Shown piece by piece: positions 1 through 8,523 of a DNA stretch of 41,233 nt. The DNA is from an uncultured Bacteroidales bacterium (lineage in GTDB: Bacteria; Bacteroidota; Bacteroidia; Bacteroidales; UBA932). The translations under genes and the position numbers were made by a program. The DNA lies in assembly GCA_944322585.1 (NCBI GenBank), contig CALUPB010000023.1:1-41233 (forward strand), written 5' to 3'. The notes beneath the pieces were generated by a model. That model saw nothing but the letters and a program-made list of their open reading frames with translations. It was not told the DNA's origin and did not search any database. The number at the start of each line of letters is the position of its first letter. The stretch's first letter is position 1.

Positions 1-38
1 GACAAAATTTTCAAGGAACTCATTTTATTTACTGCCAG

Positions 39-63
39 AGCCGCTTAGGCTCGGCTGATTTTT
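39..63 (+). terminator. Possible terminator of an off-window gene
   Basis: A short hairpin (AGCCG at 39-43 pairing with CGGCT at 52-56, with an alternative GAGCC/GGCTC pairing inside) is followed by a run of T. It could end a transcript entering from the left. The stem is only 5 bp, so this is weak. Confidence 0.3.
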
Positions 64-173
64 AACGAACTATTGAAAATAAAGGAAATAGCTGAAAATT
101 TTATTATTGCCTGTCTAAACTCCCTCTGTTCACTCTCAAATGTCCACCGGACATTCTCGCAAACCGTTTACGC

Positions 174-294
174 CCCCCTATCAGGGGGATTTCGCGACTG
201 CCCGTCGCGGTCCCTGCGGGACGTTTTATTTGCATTGCTCTCGGCTTCTGCGATATTTGGCTGGCGCCATATATACGGTTCACGCCTCGGCAAA
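174..294 (+). repeat. 121-bp structured repeat, copy 1
   Basis: The first of two nearly identical 121-bp direct repeats (the other is 333-453, two mismatches). It contains three consecutive hairpins: CCCCCT/AGGGGG (174-179 with 183-188), CGCGAC/GTCGCG (193-198 with 204-209) and GTCCC/GGGAC (210-214 with 218-222), then a T-rich stretch. After that come TTTG (229-232), 19 bases and GATATTTG (252-259), one base short of a Bacteroidota promoter. Its end runs into an 8-bp inverted repeat (293-300 with 304-311). Frames through it are open by chance and show no known family, so I regard it as non-coding. Confidence 0.85.
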
Positions 295-332
295 TCTTTC
301 TTCGAAAGATTAATTCCTCTAAACCCCCTGCG

Positions 333-453
333 CCCCCTATCAGGGGGATTTCGCGACTGCTCGTCGCGGTCCCTGCGGGACGTTTTATTTGCATTACTCT
401 CGGCTTCTGCGATATTTGGCTGGCGCCATATATACGGTTCACGCCTCGGCAAA
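333..453 (+). repeat. 121-bp structured repeat, copy 2
   Basis: Second copy, 159 bp downstream of the first. One of its two differences lies in the loop of the second hairpin and the other in the spacer of the promoter-like part, so all three stems are kept. Its end also runs into a short inverted repeat of unrelated sequence (AGCAAAT at 453-459, ATTTGCT at 462-468), which overlaps the -33 element of the downstream promoter. Confidence 0.85.
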
Positions 454-462
454 GCAAATAAA

Positions 463-494
463 TTTGCTCTGCTCTCGGCTTCTGCGTATATTTG
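463..494 (+). promoter_or_regulatory. Promoter of the LolD-type gene, inside a partial third repeat copy
   Basis: TTTG (463-466), 20 bases and TATATTTG (487-494) match the Bacteroidota housekeeping promoter exactly. The segment aligns with the promoter-like part of the two 121-bp repeats; one extra T before ATATTTG completes the -7 box here. Transcription would start near 501, leaving a leader of about 70 nt before the ATG at 570. Confidence 0.75.
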
Positions 495-569
495 AAGTCG
501 GTTCGGGATATGGGCCTGACAGGACTGTCTTTGCCCGGAACAGAAGCAACTCCGGGCCGGTCAAGCCAT

Positions 570-1277
570 ATGATGATTGAAGCAAAAGGTATAGAGAAAT
601 CGTTCGGAACACTCAAAGTGCTGAAAGGAATAGACTTTTCAGTAGACAAGTCTGAGGTGGTTTCCATTATGGGGGCTTCCGGGGCGGGGAAATCGACTCT
701 TCTTCATATTCTCGGGACACTTTCTTCTCCTGATTCGGGGACTTTGACGATAGACGGGACGGATGTCTTGAATCTCGCAAGCAAGGCATTGTCCTCATTC
801 AGAAACAGAAAGATAGGTTTCGTCTTTCAGTTCCACCATCTCCTGCCCGAATTCACTTCCCTTGAGAATGTGATGATCCCGGCTCTGATAGCAGGCCGGT
901 CTGCGAGGGATGCCAAAAAGACGGCGGAGGGCCTGCTGGAAGATCTTGGGCTGTCGGAAAGGATGTCCCACAAGCCTTCGGAGCTGTCAGGTGGAGAGCA
1001 GCAGCGGGTCGCGATAGCCAGAGCTCTTGTCAACAGTCCGGCTGTCCTGTATGCGGATGAACCTTCCGGCAATCTCGACAGCCATACAAAGGCGGAACTT
1101 CACGGACTTTTCTTTTCCCTGAGAGACAGGTATGGACAGACCATAGTCATAGTTACACACGATCCGGAGCTTGCCTCAATGTGCGACAGGACTCTTGTTA
1201 TGAAAGACGGTCTGTTTGTCCCGGCTTCAGACGGCCGGGGAACCGGGGAGCAGGAGCCGGCAGGAGAAGAGGAATAG
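570..1277 (+). CDS. lolD: LolD-type ABC transporter ATP-binding protein
   Basis: Cytoplasmic ATPase subunit of an ABC transporter of the MacB/LolD/FtsE group, in LolD used to power release of lipoproteins from the inner membrane. The 235-residue protein shows a Walker A loop GASGAGKS (35-42), the Q-loop in a [10 protein letters not shown] context (Q87) typical of LolD, the signature LSGGEQQ (139-145), Walker B VLYADEP (159-165) and switch His197. The ATG at 570 (or the adjacent one at 573) fits the family start; the frame opens earlier at 492, but that stretch overlaps the promoter leader and has no homology I recognise. The last 20 residues are a Gly/Glu-rich tail. No LolC/E-type permease is adjacent, so the assignment to lipoprotein release rests on family resemblance. 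trmN6 follows after 3 nt and is probably co-transcribed. Confidence 0.85.
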   Translation: MMIEAKGIEKSFGTLKVLKGIDFSVDKSEVVSIMGASGAGKSTLLHILGTLSSPDSGTLTIDGTDVLNLASKALSSFRNRKIGFVFQFHHLLPEFTSLENVMIPALIAGRSARDAKKTAEGLLEDLGLSERMSHKPSELSGGEQQRVAIARALVNSPAVLYADEPSGNLDSHTKAELHGLFFSLRDRYGQTIVIVTHDPELASMCDRTLVMKDGLFVPASDGRGTGEQEPAGEEE

Positions 1278-1280
1278 GTC

Positions 1281-2222
1281 ATGCCGGTGTTCAGGTTCAA
1301 ATATTTCGATGTGCAGAATGAAAGGTCGGCCATGAAGGTGAATACAGACGGCGTTCTTCTGGGGGCTCTGATGACGGTAAGACCTGGTGATACCCGTCTT
1401 TTGGATATCGGGACCGGAACAGGTGTCGTGGCGCTTATGGCTGCACAGCGGCTTGTGGGGAGGAATCAAGACGGCCCGTGCGCAAGTCCCGGAATTTTTG
1501 CTGATACAGGCCCCGGACCGGATGCTGCGCAAAGTAAGGCTCCGGTGTGTAAGACTGACGGGAATCCAGGAAAGAATACAGCGTATGACGGGGAGCCGGT
1601 GCATAAATGTGGGGGTGATGTCAATCCGGAAAATTATGAGGGGATAATGATAGAGGCGATCGACGTGGATGAAGCTTCCGCCGAAGAGGCAGCCGCAAAT
1701 TTCGCGGCATCTCCATGGTCTGCCGGAATGTCTTCAAGGCATCTTTCCCTTGACGGACTGGCCGGAGAATTGGCGTCATGCCGGCAGGACTGGAAGTATG
1801 ATCATATTTTTTCCAATCCCCCTTATTTCGAAAGTTCCCTGAAGGCTCCTGATGCCAGAAGACGTGCTGCACGGCATGCCGATACATTGTCATACCGGGA
1901 TATCATATCTTTTGCCGCGCAGCGGTTGACGGAAAGAGGGATCCTTTCCATGATCCTGCCTTCGGATGCGGAAACGTCCGCCAGACGCTATGCCGCTTCA
2001 TGGTCGCTTCCCCTGTTCCGGATAGTGCGTGTCAGAACGACTCCGCGTCATCCTGTGAGTCGTACGGTCATGGAATTTTCCCGTCCGGGCACCAATGGTA
2101 TTTCCGGGTATCCGTCCTCTCCGGTTCCGACACAGCCTGTCGCGGAAATGCTGACAATAAGAAATGAGGGAGGATATTCAGAAGAATACCGTTCCCTCAC
2201 ATCCGAATTCCTGTTTATCTGA
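1281..2222 (+). CDS. trmN6: TrmN6-type tRNA1(Val) (adenine37-N6)-methyltransferase with an internal insertion
   Basis: SAM-dependent N6-adenine methyltransferase of the YfiC/TrmN6 family, which modifies A37 of tRNA-Val. The N terminus (FRFKYFDVQNE, then MKVNTDGVLLGA) and motif I DIGTGTG (42-48) are characteristic. Catalytic motif NPPY (179-182) is followed by a family-like ARHADTLSYRDI stretch. At 313 residues it is clearly longer than the usual 230-250. The excess sits at about residues 59-119, between motif I and the acidic SAM-ribose strand (IEAIDVDE), and is rich in Gly, Pro, Asp and Lys with three Cys. The reading frame stays open and both flanks match the family, so it looks like a surface-loop insertion rather than a sequencing error. 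The gene follows lolD by 3 nt. Confidence 0.85.
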   Translation: MPVFRFKYFDVQNERSAMKVNTDGVLLGALMTVRPGDTRLLDIGTGTGVVALMAAQRLVGRNQDGPCASPGIFADTGPGPDAAQSKAPVCKTDGNPGKNTAYDGEPVHKCGGDVNPENYEGIMIEAIDVDEASAEEAAANFAASPWSAGMSSRHLSLDGLAGELASCRQDWKYDHIFSNPPYFESSLKAPDARRRAARHADTLSYRDIISFAAQRLTERGILSMILPSDAETSARRYAASWSLPLFRIVRVRTTPRHPVSRTVMEFSRPGTNGISGYPSSPVPTQPVAEMLTIRNEGGYSEEYRSLTSEFLFI

Positions 2223-2266
2223 CAGCTGTGTAAGTTATATACGGCAGTCAATGATACCTGAGCGGA

Positions 2267-2767
2267 TTATCTCCCCGGTCTTCCCGGGCCTCTTTTGCCT
2301 GGACCCCTGTCCGGCCCGGGCATTCCCTGTCCGTCAGGTCCATGATGGAGCCTGTGTATCTGCTGCATGCGGAACCTTTCTTCGGAAAGGTACAGTTTGG
2401 CGATTTTTTCAGCCGGGAGTACTTTCCTGTATGCCTTGAGGGCTTCTGTTTCTATGCCGGACTTCGCGTCAATGGCCGTTACATATGCATCCAGGCAGGA
2501 GGAGACGTCTGTTCCTGCTTTCACGGCTTCGTCAAGAGCCTTGTAGGTCTCGCGTATTTCGCGTTGGGCTTCTGCCTTTCTGTCCCTGAACTCATTGTAT
2601 ACAGGCCAGAATTTTTCCGCTTCTGCCGGAGTGAGCCCGAGTTCTTCGGTAATGAATGCTACACGTTCGCTGCGGATACGTTCTCTCCAGCCGCAGTCGT
2701 TGTCCTGTGAAAACAGCGCCGGTGCGGAAACCAGAAGTACCAGCGCAAAAGTCAGAAATTTCTTCAT
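2267..2767 (-). CDS. Small periplasmic Spy/CpxP-like protein
   Basis: A 166-residue exported protein with an N-terminal signal peptide (residues 1-20, ending ALFSQ). The body is predicted helical, with the segment LTPAEAEKFWPVYNEF (residues 41-56), which recalls the LTxxQ-type helices of Spy/CpxP-like periplasmic proteins, and many charged residues. The C terminus is a Gly/Pro/Arg-rich tail with repeated PG(P/R) steps, probably disordered. It is the last gene of a cluster behind an ECF sigma factor, 11 nt after the putative anti-sigma gene, so it may be a stress-induced chaperone or sensor. That role is inferred from context. The function is not proven by any catalytic motif. Confidence 0.6.
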   Translation of the reverse strand: MKKFLTFALVLLVSAPALFSQDNDCGWRERIRSERVAFITEELGLTPAEAEKFWPVYNEFRDRKAEAQREIRETYKALDEAVKAGTDVSSCLDAYVTAIDAKSGIETEALKAYRKVLPAEKIAKLYLSEERFRMQQIHRLHHGPDGQGMPGPDRGPGKRGPGRPGR

Positions 2768-2778
2768 GTGTGTCTTTT

Positions 2779-3201
2779 TTATTCGGTTGTAAATTCTTCC
2801 GGCTCGATCCCGCTTTCGATAAGGTAATTGACTATATCTTCATCGGACAGGGTGTCGGAAGCCACGTTATTGTATGAGAGGTAGATGGATTCCGGATCAG
2901 TGACAGGTATCAGATCATTGGCAAGGTAGAATCCGTAATCGAATTTTTCCACCGTATCCGAACCCGGGTGTCCCGTCAGGAGTATGCCTGTCGTCACAGT
3001 AACGGCGATGGCTGCAGCAGCAGAGATATATGGCCATGCCTTGGAAAGTATCCTGCGGAGGAGCGGCCGTCTCACCTTTTCGGCGGAAATCCTTTCGTGT
3101 ATACGCATGTCAAGACTTTCGAAATATCCGTCAGGAATTCTGTACGGCATTTCTTTCAGTTCTCCGTGCTTTGCCAGTATGTCATGTCCATCGTGTCCCA
3201 T
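2779..3201 (-). CDS. Putative single-pass anti-sigma factor
   Basis: A 140-residue protein with a cytoplasmic N-terminal part, one transmembrane segment (about residues 55-76) and a short acidic outer tail. The phrase IPDGYFESL before the membrane segment resembles the P-x-G-YF-x-x-L motif common in Bacteroidota proteins encoded beside ECF sigma factors. The gene lies 30 nt downstream of such a sigma factor. I infer that it binds and restrains that sigma factor; no zinc-binding anti-sigma motif (HxxxCxxC) is present, so it would be of a non-ZAS type. It may instead be a simple membrane partner of unknown role. Confidence 0.55.
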   Translation of the reverse strand: MGHDGHDILAKHGELKEMPYRIPDGYFESLDMRIHERISAEKVRRPLLRRILSKAWPYISAAAAIAVTVTTGILLTGHPGSDTVEKFDYGFYLANDLIPVTDPESIYLSYNNVASDTLSDEDIVNYLIESGIEPEEFTTE

Positions 3202-3231
3202 CGTTTATTTAGACACAAAAAAGCAAAGAAG

Positions 3232-3774
3232 TTAAAAAATTTTTTCCAGACGGTCGCGTATTTTCATGTACGCGTGATGATAGGATGCTTTCAACGCTCC
3301 CGGAGATATGCCGAGAATATCCGAGATGTCATTGTAGCTCAATCCATCGAAGTATCTCATGTTGAACACTGCCTTTTGTCTTGGAGGAAGTGTCTGTATG
3401 GCCTTGTGAAGTTCCCTCTGGAGTGCATTGCCGTTGAAATACGGGTCTTCATCCACCTGCTTCCACAGGATGTTTTCCAACGGCTCTTTCCCGATAAGGC
3501 CTCTTGTCTTTTTCTTCCTGAGAAAATTCAGGGCTTCATTGGTCGCAATCCTGTATATCCATGTGAAAAGCCTGGCGTCTTCCCTGAAGCCGGGCAGACC
3601 TGTCCATATTTTTACAAAAGTATCCTGAAGCAGGTCATCCGTGTCTTCGTGAGAGCATGTGAATCTCCGGATGTGCCAGTAGAGCCGTTCCCTGTAGGCT
3701 TCTGTCAGGGCGCTGAAAGCTTTTTCCGTGTCTCCGGAACGGTACAGCGACATTATTTCAGCGTCGGTAGGCAT
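3232..3774 (-). CDS. ECF (sigma-70 family) RNA polymerase sigma factor
   Basis: A 180-residue group 4 sigma factor. Region 2 is at about residues 20-90, including DDLLQDTFVKIW (46-57) and the FTWIYRIATNEALNFLRKKK stretch (70-89) that contacts -10 DNA. Region 4 is at about 120-178, with LPPRQKAVFNMRYFDGLSY and a helix-turn-helix around NDISDILGISPGALKAS. The ATG at 3774 is 13 nt downstream of the transketolase C-subunit stop, so it can be read from the transketolase promoter. The two downstream genes encode a one-pass membrane protein and a small periplasmic protein, a layout that suggests envelope-stress signalling. Target promoters cannot be read from this window. Confidence 0.9.
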   Translation of the reverse strand: MPTDAEIMSLYRSGDTEKAFSALTEAYRERLYWHIRRFTCSHEDTDDLLQDTFVKIWTGLPGFREDARLFTWIYRIATNEALNFLRKKKTRGLIGKEPLENILWKQVDEDPYFNGNALQRELHKAIQTLPPRQKAVFNMRYFDGLSYNDISDILGISPGALKASYHHAYMKIRDRLEKIF

Positions 3775-3787
3775 CTGCTGTCCAGGT

Positions 3788-4741
3788 CTATTTCCTTGCC
3801 AATGCCCTGTGGACGGCCTCTACGATATGTGCAGCGTCCAGCCCGTAGGCAGCCATAAGTTCGGACGGAGTGCCGCTCTGCCCGAAACGGTCTCCTCCGG
3901 AGATCAGTTCCACCGGTACGGGATGCATTGTTGCGACAGTCATGCATATCAGTTCTCCGAGACCGCCTGCGGTGTTGTGCTCTTCCGCACAGACTGCAGC
4001 TCCTGTCCGGGAAACAGACGCTATGACCGCCTCGCTGTCCAAAGGCTTGATGGTGGCGATATCGATGACTTCTGCCGAAATACCCTCTTCCTCCAATGTC
4101 CGGCATGCCTGAAGAGCCTCCCATACGAGATGTCCTGTGGCAAATATGGAGACATCGGTACCGCTGTTCATCACTATGGCCTTCCCTATTTCGAACTTAC
4201 AGTCTTCAGGTGTGAAGTTCGGTACCGCCGGGCGTCCGAATCTCAGATATACGGGACCTTTGTATTCGGCAGCGGCGATTGTGGCCGCCTTTGTCTGATT
4301 GAAATCGCACGGGTTGATCACCGTCATTCCCGGGAGGGCCCTCATGAGGGCAATGTCTTCCATCGTCTGGTGTGTAGCCCCGTCTTCTCCCAATGTTATT
4401 CCGGCGTGGGAGGCGCACACTTTCACATTGGCGTTCCCGTAGGCCACTGACTGACGGATCTGGTCATATACACGTCCTGTGACGAATTCGGCGAATGAGC
4501 CGGCGAATACGGTCTTGCCTCCTATGGCAAGGCCTGAGGCTGTTCCAATCATGTTGGCTTCGGCAATGCCGCACTGTATGAAACGGTCCGGGAATTCTTT
4601 CGCGAAACTGTCCATTTTCAAGGAGCTTTCGAGATCGGCTGCCATGGCGACGATGTCCGGATTCTTCCTTCCGGCCTCAAGCAGACCGGCTCCGAACCCG
4701 CTTCTTGTATCCTTGTTGCCTGTATTGGTATATTGTTTCAT
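3788..4741 (-). CDS. Transketolase, C-terminal subunit
   Basis: Pyrimidine-binding (Pyr) and C-terminal domains of a two-subunit transketolase, which moves two-carbon units between sugar phosphates in the non-oxidative pentose phosphate pathway. The 317-residue protein begins with TRSGFGAGLLEAGRKNPDIV. It carries the family stretches DRFIQCGIAEANMIGTASGL (with the Glu of CGIAEANM expected to contact the thiamine ring) and ASHAGITLGEDGATHQTMED. The N-terminal subunit lies 19 nt upstream, and each half has its own start and a natural domain boundary, so this is the known split form and not a broken gene. It is followed by the ECF sigma gene. 1-deoxyxylulose-5-phosphate synthase shares these domains but would be a single chain. 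Confidence 0.9.
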   Translation of the reverse strand: MKQYTNTGNKDTRSGFGAGLLEAGRKNPDIVAMAADLESSLKMDSFAKEFPDRFIQCGIAEANMIGTASGLAIGGKTVFAGSFAEFVTGRVYDQIRQSVAYGNANVKVCASHAGITLGEDGATHQTMEDIALMRALPGMTVINPCDFNQTKAATIAAAEYKGPVYLRFGRPAVPNFTPEDCKFEIGKAIVMNSGTDVSIFATGHLVWEALQACRTLEEEGISAEVIDIATIKPLDSEAVIASVSRTGAAVCAEEHNTAGGLGELICMTVATMHPVPVELISGGDRFGQSGTPSELMAAYGLDAAHIVEAVHRALARK

Positions 4742-4760
4742 TGTTCAAGTGTCTTTAGAT

Positions 4761-5609
4761 TCAATAGTCTCCGAGGGTTTCTTCGAGTTGCGACAGGGCT
4801 TCCTCGCACTGCTCGGCATTCGGGGCTTTCCCGTGCCATTTGTGTGTCCCGGCCATGAAATCCACCCCGTGTCCCATGTCGCTCTTCATCAGTATAAGCA
4901 CCGGTTTCCCTTTCCCGAGTCCTGCCTTGGCGCGGCCATAGGCCTGAAGTATGCTGTCGAAGTCATGTCCGTCGCATTCCGTTACTGTCCATCCGAATGC
5001 TTCCCATTTTGCCGCGAGGTCTCCGACTCCTGCCACGTCATCGATGCGTCCGTCTATCTGCTGTCCGTTCCAGTCCACCATTGCTATGAGGTTGTCGATA
5101 CGGTGGTGGGCGCAGAACATGGCGGCTTCCCAGATCTGACCCTCTTCGCATTCTCCGTCGCCCATGGCGACATACACTGTGTTGCCGTCATTGTCAAGTT
5201 TCTTTTCAAGTGCAAAGCCGGCAGCTACGGAGAGTCCCTGTCCTAATGATCCTGAAGCCTGGAATACGCCCGGCAGCCCTGACTCTACGGACGGATGGCC
5301 CTGGAGCCTTGTCCCGAATTTGCGGAATGTCCCGAGTTCCTTTACCGGGAAATAGCCGGCCCTGGCGAGCAGGGAATAATAGACCGGAGAGAGGTGACCG
5401 GCGGAAAGGACGAATACGTCCTGTCCTCTGCCGCTTCTGGTCCATGTAGCCGGATCATGCTTCATCACGCCTCCGAAATAGAGGGCTGTCAGAAAGTCTG
5501 TGCTGCTCATGGAGCCGCCGGGATGTCCGGATTTGGCTCCTGTGACCATCCTGATGATATCCCTCCTCACCTGTGAGGAGATTTTTTTCAGTTCATCGAT
5601 TGAGACCAT
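4761..5609 (-). CDS. Transketolase, N-terminal (thiamine diphosphate) subunit
   Basis: Thiamine-diphosphate-binding (PP) half of the split transketolase, 282 residues. [20 protein letters not shown] carries the conserved [17 protein letters not shown] followed by a DWNGQQIDG stretch is the metal/diphosphate-binding GDG-N motif. The ATG at 5609 starts [18 protein letters not shown] and fits the family; the frame is open back to 5780, but that part overlaps the divergent lepA gene and its promoter. The first gene of a probable five-gene transcript running through the C subunit and the sigma factor cluster. Confidence 0.9.
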   Translation of the reverse strand: MVSIDELKKISSQVRRDIIRMVTGAKSGHPGGSMSSTDFLTALYFGGVMKHDPATWTRSGRGQDVFVLSAGHLSPVYYSLLARAGYFPVKELGTFRKFGTRLQGHPSVESGLPGVFQASGSLGQGLSVAAGFALEKKLDNDGNTVYVAMGDGECEEGQIWEAAMFCAHHRIDNLIAMVDWNGQQIDGRIDDVAGVGDLAAKWEAFGWTVTECDGHDFDSILQAYGRAKAGLGKGKPVLILMKSDMGHGVDFMAGTHKWHGKAPNAEQCEEALSQLEETLGDY

Positions 5610-5634
5610 TTTATGCAAAAAGTTATCTTCCCGG

Positions 5635-5642
5635 CAAAAATA
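5635..5642 (-). promoter_or_regulatory. Possible -7 box of the transketolase operon
   Basis: TATTTTTG read on the minus strand (5642 to 5635) fits TAnnTTTG and would start transcription about 20 nt before the transketolase ATG at 5609. No clear -33 TTTG is found at the right distance. Confidence 0.45.
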
Positions 5643-5664
5643 ATATATTTTCTGTTTTTCTGCG

Positions 5665-5672
5665 TATCTTTG
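5665..5672 (+). promoter_or_regulatory. -7 box of lepA
   Basis: TATCTTTG at 5665-5672 is an exact TAnnTTTG match, giving a start near 5679 and a leader of about 15 nt before the lepA ATG at 5694. The -33 element is poor. It faces away from the transketolase promoter, with the two -7 boxes 22 bp apart. Confidence 0.6.
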
Positions 5673-5693
5673 CCGGATTATAAGCGGATAATA

Positions 5694-7481
5694 ATGAAAT
5701 ATACGAGGAATTTCTGTATAATAGCCCATATTGACCATGGGAAAAGCACTCTTGCCGACAGGATGCTTGAGGTGACGCATACCCTGAGTTCAAGGGATAT
5801 GGAGGCGCAGGTGCTGGATTCCATGGATCTGGAGAAGGAGAAAGGCATTACGATCAAGAGCCATGCAATCCAGATGGAATATGTTTACAAGGGGGAAAAA
5901 TATATACTCAACCTTATCGACACTCCGGGGCATGTGGACTTTTCCTACGAGGTTTCCCGGGCGATAGCGTCATGCGAAGGGGCTCTTCTGGTAGTCGATG
6001 CGACACAGGGTATCCAGGCGCAGACGATATCGAATCTGTATCTTGCCATAGAGCATGACCTTGAGATAATCCCTGTACTCAACAAGATAGACATGGATTC
6101 CGCCATGGTGGATGTGGTGACGGATCAGGTGGTGGATCTGCTCGGGTGCAGGCCTGAAGATGTGCTGCATGCCTCAGGGAAGACAGGAGAAGGCGTCCCC
6201 GCGATACTGGATGCCATCGTGGAAAGGATACCGGGACCGACAGGTGATCCGGAGGCGCCTCTTCAGGCCCTTATCTTCGATTCCGTGTTCAATTCATTCA
6301 GGGGAATAATCGCTTACTTCAAGGTGGAAAACGGTTCCGTCAGAACCGGGGACAAGGTGAAATTCTTCAACACCGGCAAGGAATATGAGGCGGATGAGGT
6401 GGGGGTTCTCAAGATGAAGCTGTGTCCGAGGGACGAAATCCCGTGCGGAAGTGTGGGGTATATAATTTCAGGTATCAAGACGGCAGCCGAAGTAAAGGTG
6501 GGCGATACGATAACCCATGTCGGGAATCCTTGCAGTGAGGCTATTGCCGGATTCGAGGAGGTCAAGCCGATGCTTTTCGCGGGAATGTATCCTGTGGAGA
6601 CAGACCAGTACGAGGAGTTGCGCTCTTCATTGGAGAAATTCCAGCTCAATGATGCATCCCTCGTCTTCGAGCCGGAGTCTTCCCTTGCTCTCGGTTTCGG
6701 TTTCAGGTGCGGTTTTCTCGGACTTCTCCATCTGGAGATAGTCCAGGAGCGGCTTTTCAGGGAATTCGGCATGGATGTGATCACTACAGTTCCGAATGTA
6801 TCCTATAAGGTATACACGACCCAGGGGGATGTGGTTGATGTGCATAATCCTTCCGGCCTTCCGGCCCCGACACTTATCGACAGGATAGAGGAGCCTTATA
6901 TCAGGGCGCAGGTGATCTCCAAGTCAGAGTTCTACGGTCCGATCATGAAACTGTGTCTTGATAAGAGGGGCGTGCTTGTAAACCAGCATTATATCACGTC
7001 TGATCGTCTGGAGCTGACTTACGAGATGCCGCTGTCCGAGATCGTTTTCGATTTCTACGACAAGCTCAAGTCGATATCCAAGGGATATGCTTCTTTCGAT
7101 TATCATGTGATAGGATTCAGGCCCGCCAGGCTGGTCAAGCTGGACATTCTTCTCAATGGAGAGCCGGCCGATGCCTTGTCGAGCCTTATCCACATGGATC
7201 ATGCGTATGACTTCGGACGGAAAATATGCGAGAAGCTCAAGGAGCTGATACCGAGACAGCAGTTCGACATCGCCATCCAGGCTGCCATCGGAGCCAAGAT
7301 CATTGCGAGGGAGACAGTGAAGGCGGTACGGAAAGACGTGACTGCAAAGTGCTATGGCGGAGACATAACGAGGAAACGCAAGCTTCTTGAGAAGCAGAAG
7401 CAGGGGAAGAAAAGAATGCGTCAGATCGGCACCGTCGAGGTTCCCCAGAGTGCATTTATGGCTGTATTGAAACTTGACTGA
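5694..7481 (+). CDS. lepA: Elongation factor 4 (LepA), translational GTPase
   Basis: Ribosome-associated GTPase, 595 residues, the normal size. The G domain begins at once with AHIDHGKST (11-19), then GITIKSHAI (switch I), DTPGHVDF (G3) and NKID (G4). The LepA-specific C-terminal domain is present, with [20 protein letters not shown] near the end and a basic/hydrophobic tail ending AFMAVLKLD. The start at 5694 ([12 protein letters not shown]) is chosen because it aligns with the family and lies just behind the promoter; an in-frame codon at 5613 would add 27 residues reaching across the promoter. A glycosyltransferase gene follows 1 nt after the stop. Confidence 0.95.
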   Translation: MKYTRNFCIIAHIDHGKSTLADRMLEVTHTLSSRDMEAQVLDSMDLEKEKGITIKSHAIQMEYVYKGEKYILNLIDTPGHVDFSYEVSRAIASCEGALLVVDATQGIQAQTISNLYLAIEHDLEIIPVLNKIDMDSAMVDVVTDQVVDLLGCRPEDVLHASGKTGEGVPAILDAIVERIPGPTGDPEAPLQALIFDSVFNSFRGIIAYFKVENGSVRTGDKVKFFNTGKEYEADEVGVLKMKLCPRDEIPCGSVGYIISGIKTAAEVKVGDTITHVGNPCSEAIAGFEEVKPMLFAGMYPVETDQYEELRSSLEKFQLNDASLVFEPESSLALGFGFRCGFLGLLHLEIVQERLFREFGMDVITTVPNVSYKVYTTQGDVVDVHNPSGLPAPTLIDRIEEPYIRAQVISKSEFYGPIMKLCLDKRGVLVNQHYITSDRLELTYEMPLSEIVFDFYDKLKSISKGYASFDYHVIGFRPARLVKLDILLNGEPADALSSLIHMDHAYDFGRKICEKLKELIPRQQFDIAIQAAIGAKIIARETVKAVRKDVTAKCYGGDITRKRKLLEKQKQGKKRMRQIGTVEVPQSAFMAVLKLD

Positions 7482-7482
7482 C

Positions 7483-8319
7483 ATGATGAAGGTTGCCGTA
7501 TTGCTTGCTGTCCACAACCGCAAGGACAAGACTTTACTGTGCCTGAAAGGGTGTTACGGACAGATAGATTCCCTGAAAGTGGAAAACAGGTATGAGTTCA
7601 GGGTCTATATGACCGATGATGCCAGTACTGACGGAACGTCCGAAGCTGTTTTGGCAATGTTCCCGGATGTACATATAGTCAAGGGTGACGGTCATCTGTA
7701 CTGGAACCGCGGTATGTGTGCCGCATGGGAGGCTGCTGCAGAGTGGGCTCCGGATTTCTATATCTGGCTCAATGATGACACTTTCCTGTCCCAAGGTGCC
7801 TTTTCGGTACTTCTGGAGAATTCATCCTATCTCAAGCATAAGGCTATAGTGGTCGGGACAGCTACCGATTCAGCCGGGAATTACAGTTATGGAGGCCGTA
7901 CCCGGTCCGGGAAGATAGTGCCTCCGGACAAGGTGATCCCGGTAGCCTGCGATATATTCAACGGGAATCTCGTCCTGGTCCCGAAATCCGTATTCGAAGC
8001 CATAGGAACCATGGATCCTTTCTACACGCACGGTTTCGGAGACTATGACTATGGGGTGAGGGCGGACAAGGCCGGTATCATTGCCGTTGTCGCTCCGGGT
8101 GTGCTTGCGACATGTGACCGGAATCCCGGAGTCCCGCGCTGGAGGGATCCGTCAGTAGGTCTTAAGGAAAGGTTCAGAAGCCTTCAGGATCCGAAAGGCA
8201 GACCTCTGAAGGAGCAGTTCGTGTATGACATGAGGCTTTCCAATGTCTTTGTCGCTGTCGCACACATGCTGTCCCTGTGCCTGAAGGTCATCTTCCCTTT
8301 GCCGGGAAGAAAAAAGTAA
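7483..8319 (+). CDS. Family 2 glycosyltransferase
   Basis: A 278-residue GT-A fold glycosyltransferase. It starts with a Rossmann-type strand (KVAVLLAVHNRKDKT) and has the nucleotide-binding DDAS (45-48) and the metal-binding DDT motif within NDDT (97-100). A GFGDYDYGVRADKAG stretch near residue 185 corresponds to the acceptor-side ED motif region of GT2 enzymes. A hydrophobic segment near the C terminus (about 258-272) may rest on the membrane. The sugar donor and acceptor cannot be told. ATG codons at 7483 and 7486 are the likely starts, immediately behind the lepA stop. Two hairpins follow the stop. Confidence 0.85.
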   Translation: MMKVAVLLAVHNRKDKTLLCLKGCYGQIDSLKVENRYEFRVYMTDDASTDGTSEAVLAMFPDVHIVKGDGHLYWNRGMCAAWEAAAEWAPDFYIWLNDDTFLSQGAFSVLLENSSYLKHKAIVVGTATDSAGNYSYGGRTRSGKIVPPDKVIPVACDIFNGNLVLVPKSVFEAIGTMDPFYTHGFGDYDYGVRADKAGIIAVVAPGVLATCDRNPGVPRWRDPSVGLKERFRSLQDPKGRPLKEQFVYDMRLSNVFVAVAHMLSLCLKVIFPLPGRKK

Positions 8320-8346
8320 AGGAGTCACCTTCGCGGCGACTCCTTT
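8318..8346 (+). terminator. Hairpin overlapping the glycosyltransferase stop codon
   Basis: AAAGGAGTC (8318-8326) pairs with GACTCCTTT (8338-8346); two more G-C pairs are possible inside. It begins in the stop codon. No T-run follows, so the next hairpin may be the real terminator. Confidence 0.45.
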
Positions 8347-8350
8347 GCAA

Positions 8351-8375
8351 TTCCTCAGACTGAGGAAATCTTTTT
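8351..8375 (+). terminator. Intrinsic terminator after the lepA-glycosyltransferase unit
   Basis: TTCCTCA (8351-8357) and TGAGGAA (8361-8367) form a perfect 7-bp stem with a 3-nt loop, followed by ATC and five T (8371-8375). From here to 8523 (about 150 bp) I see no promoter box good enough to call for menA. Confidence 0.65.
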
Positions 8376-8523
8376 GCCCGTCCGGTATTTTGCACACATG
8401 TCCGGACAAGCATCAAGAGACGAATAAGATTCTTAACCGATGACAAAGGTCGTCAATATATACAGCCGGAAGGTTGTTGTTGGTGTTGTTTAATGTGTTG
8501 TTTTACGAGTTGTAGTCATTTTT

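Noticed and set aside
104-667. Repeat-containing open frames across the 121-bp repeats on both strands
   Set aside because: The repeated peptide follows the DNA repeat, which is rich in hairpins and promoter-like boxes; no start signal or family supports a protein.
3788-5609. Frameshifted single transketolase
   Set aside because: Each half has its own start, a natural domain boundary and a 19-nt gap; two-subunit transketolases are well known.
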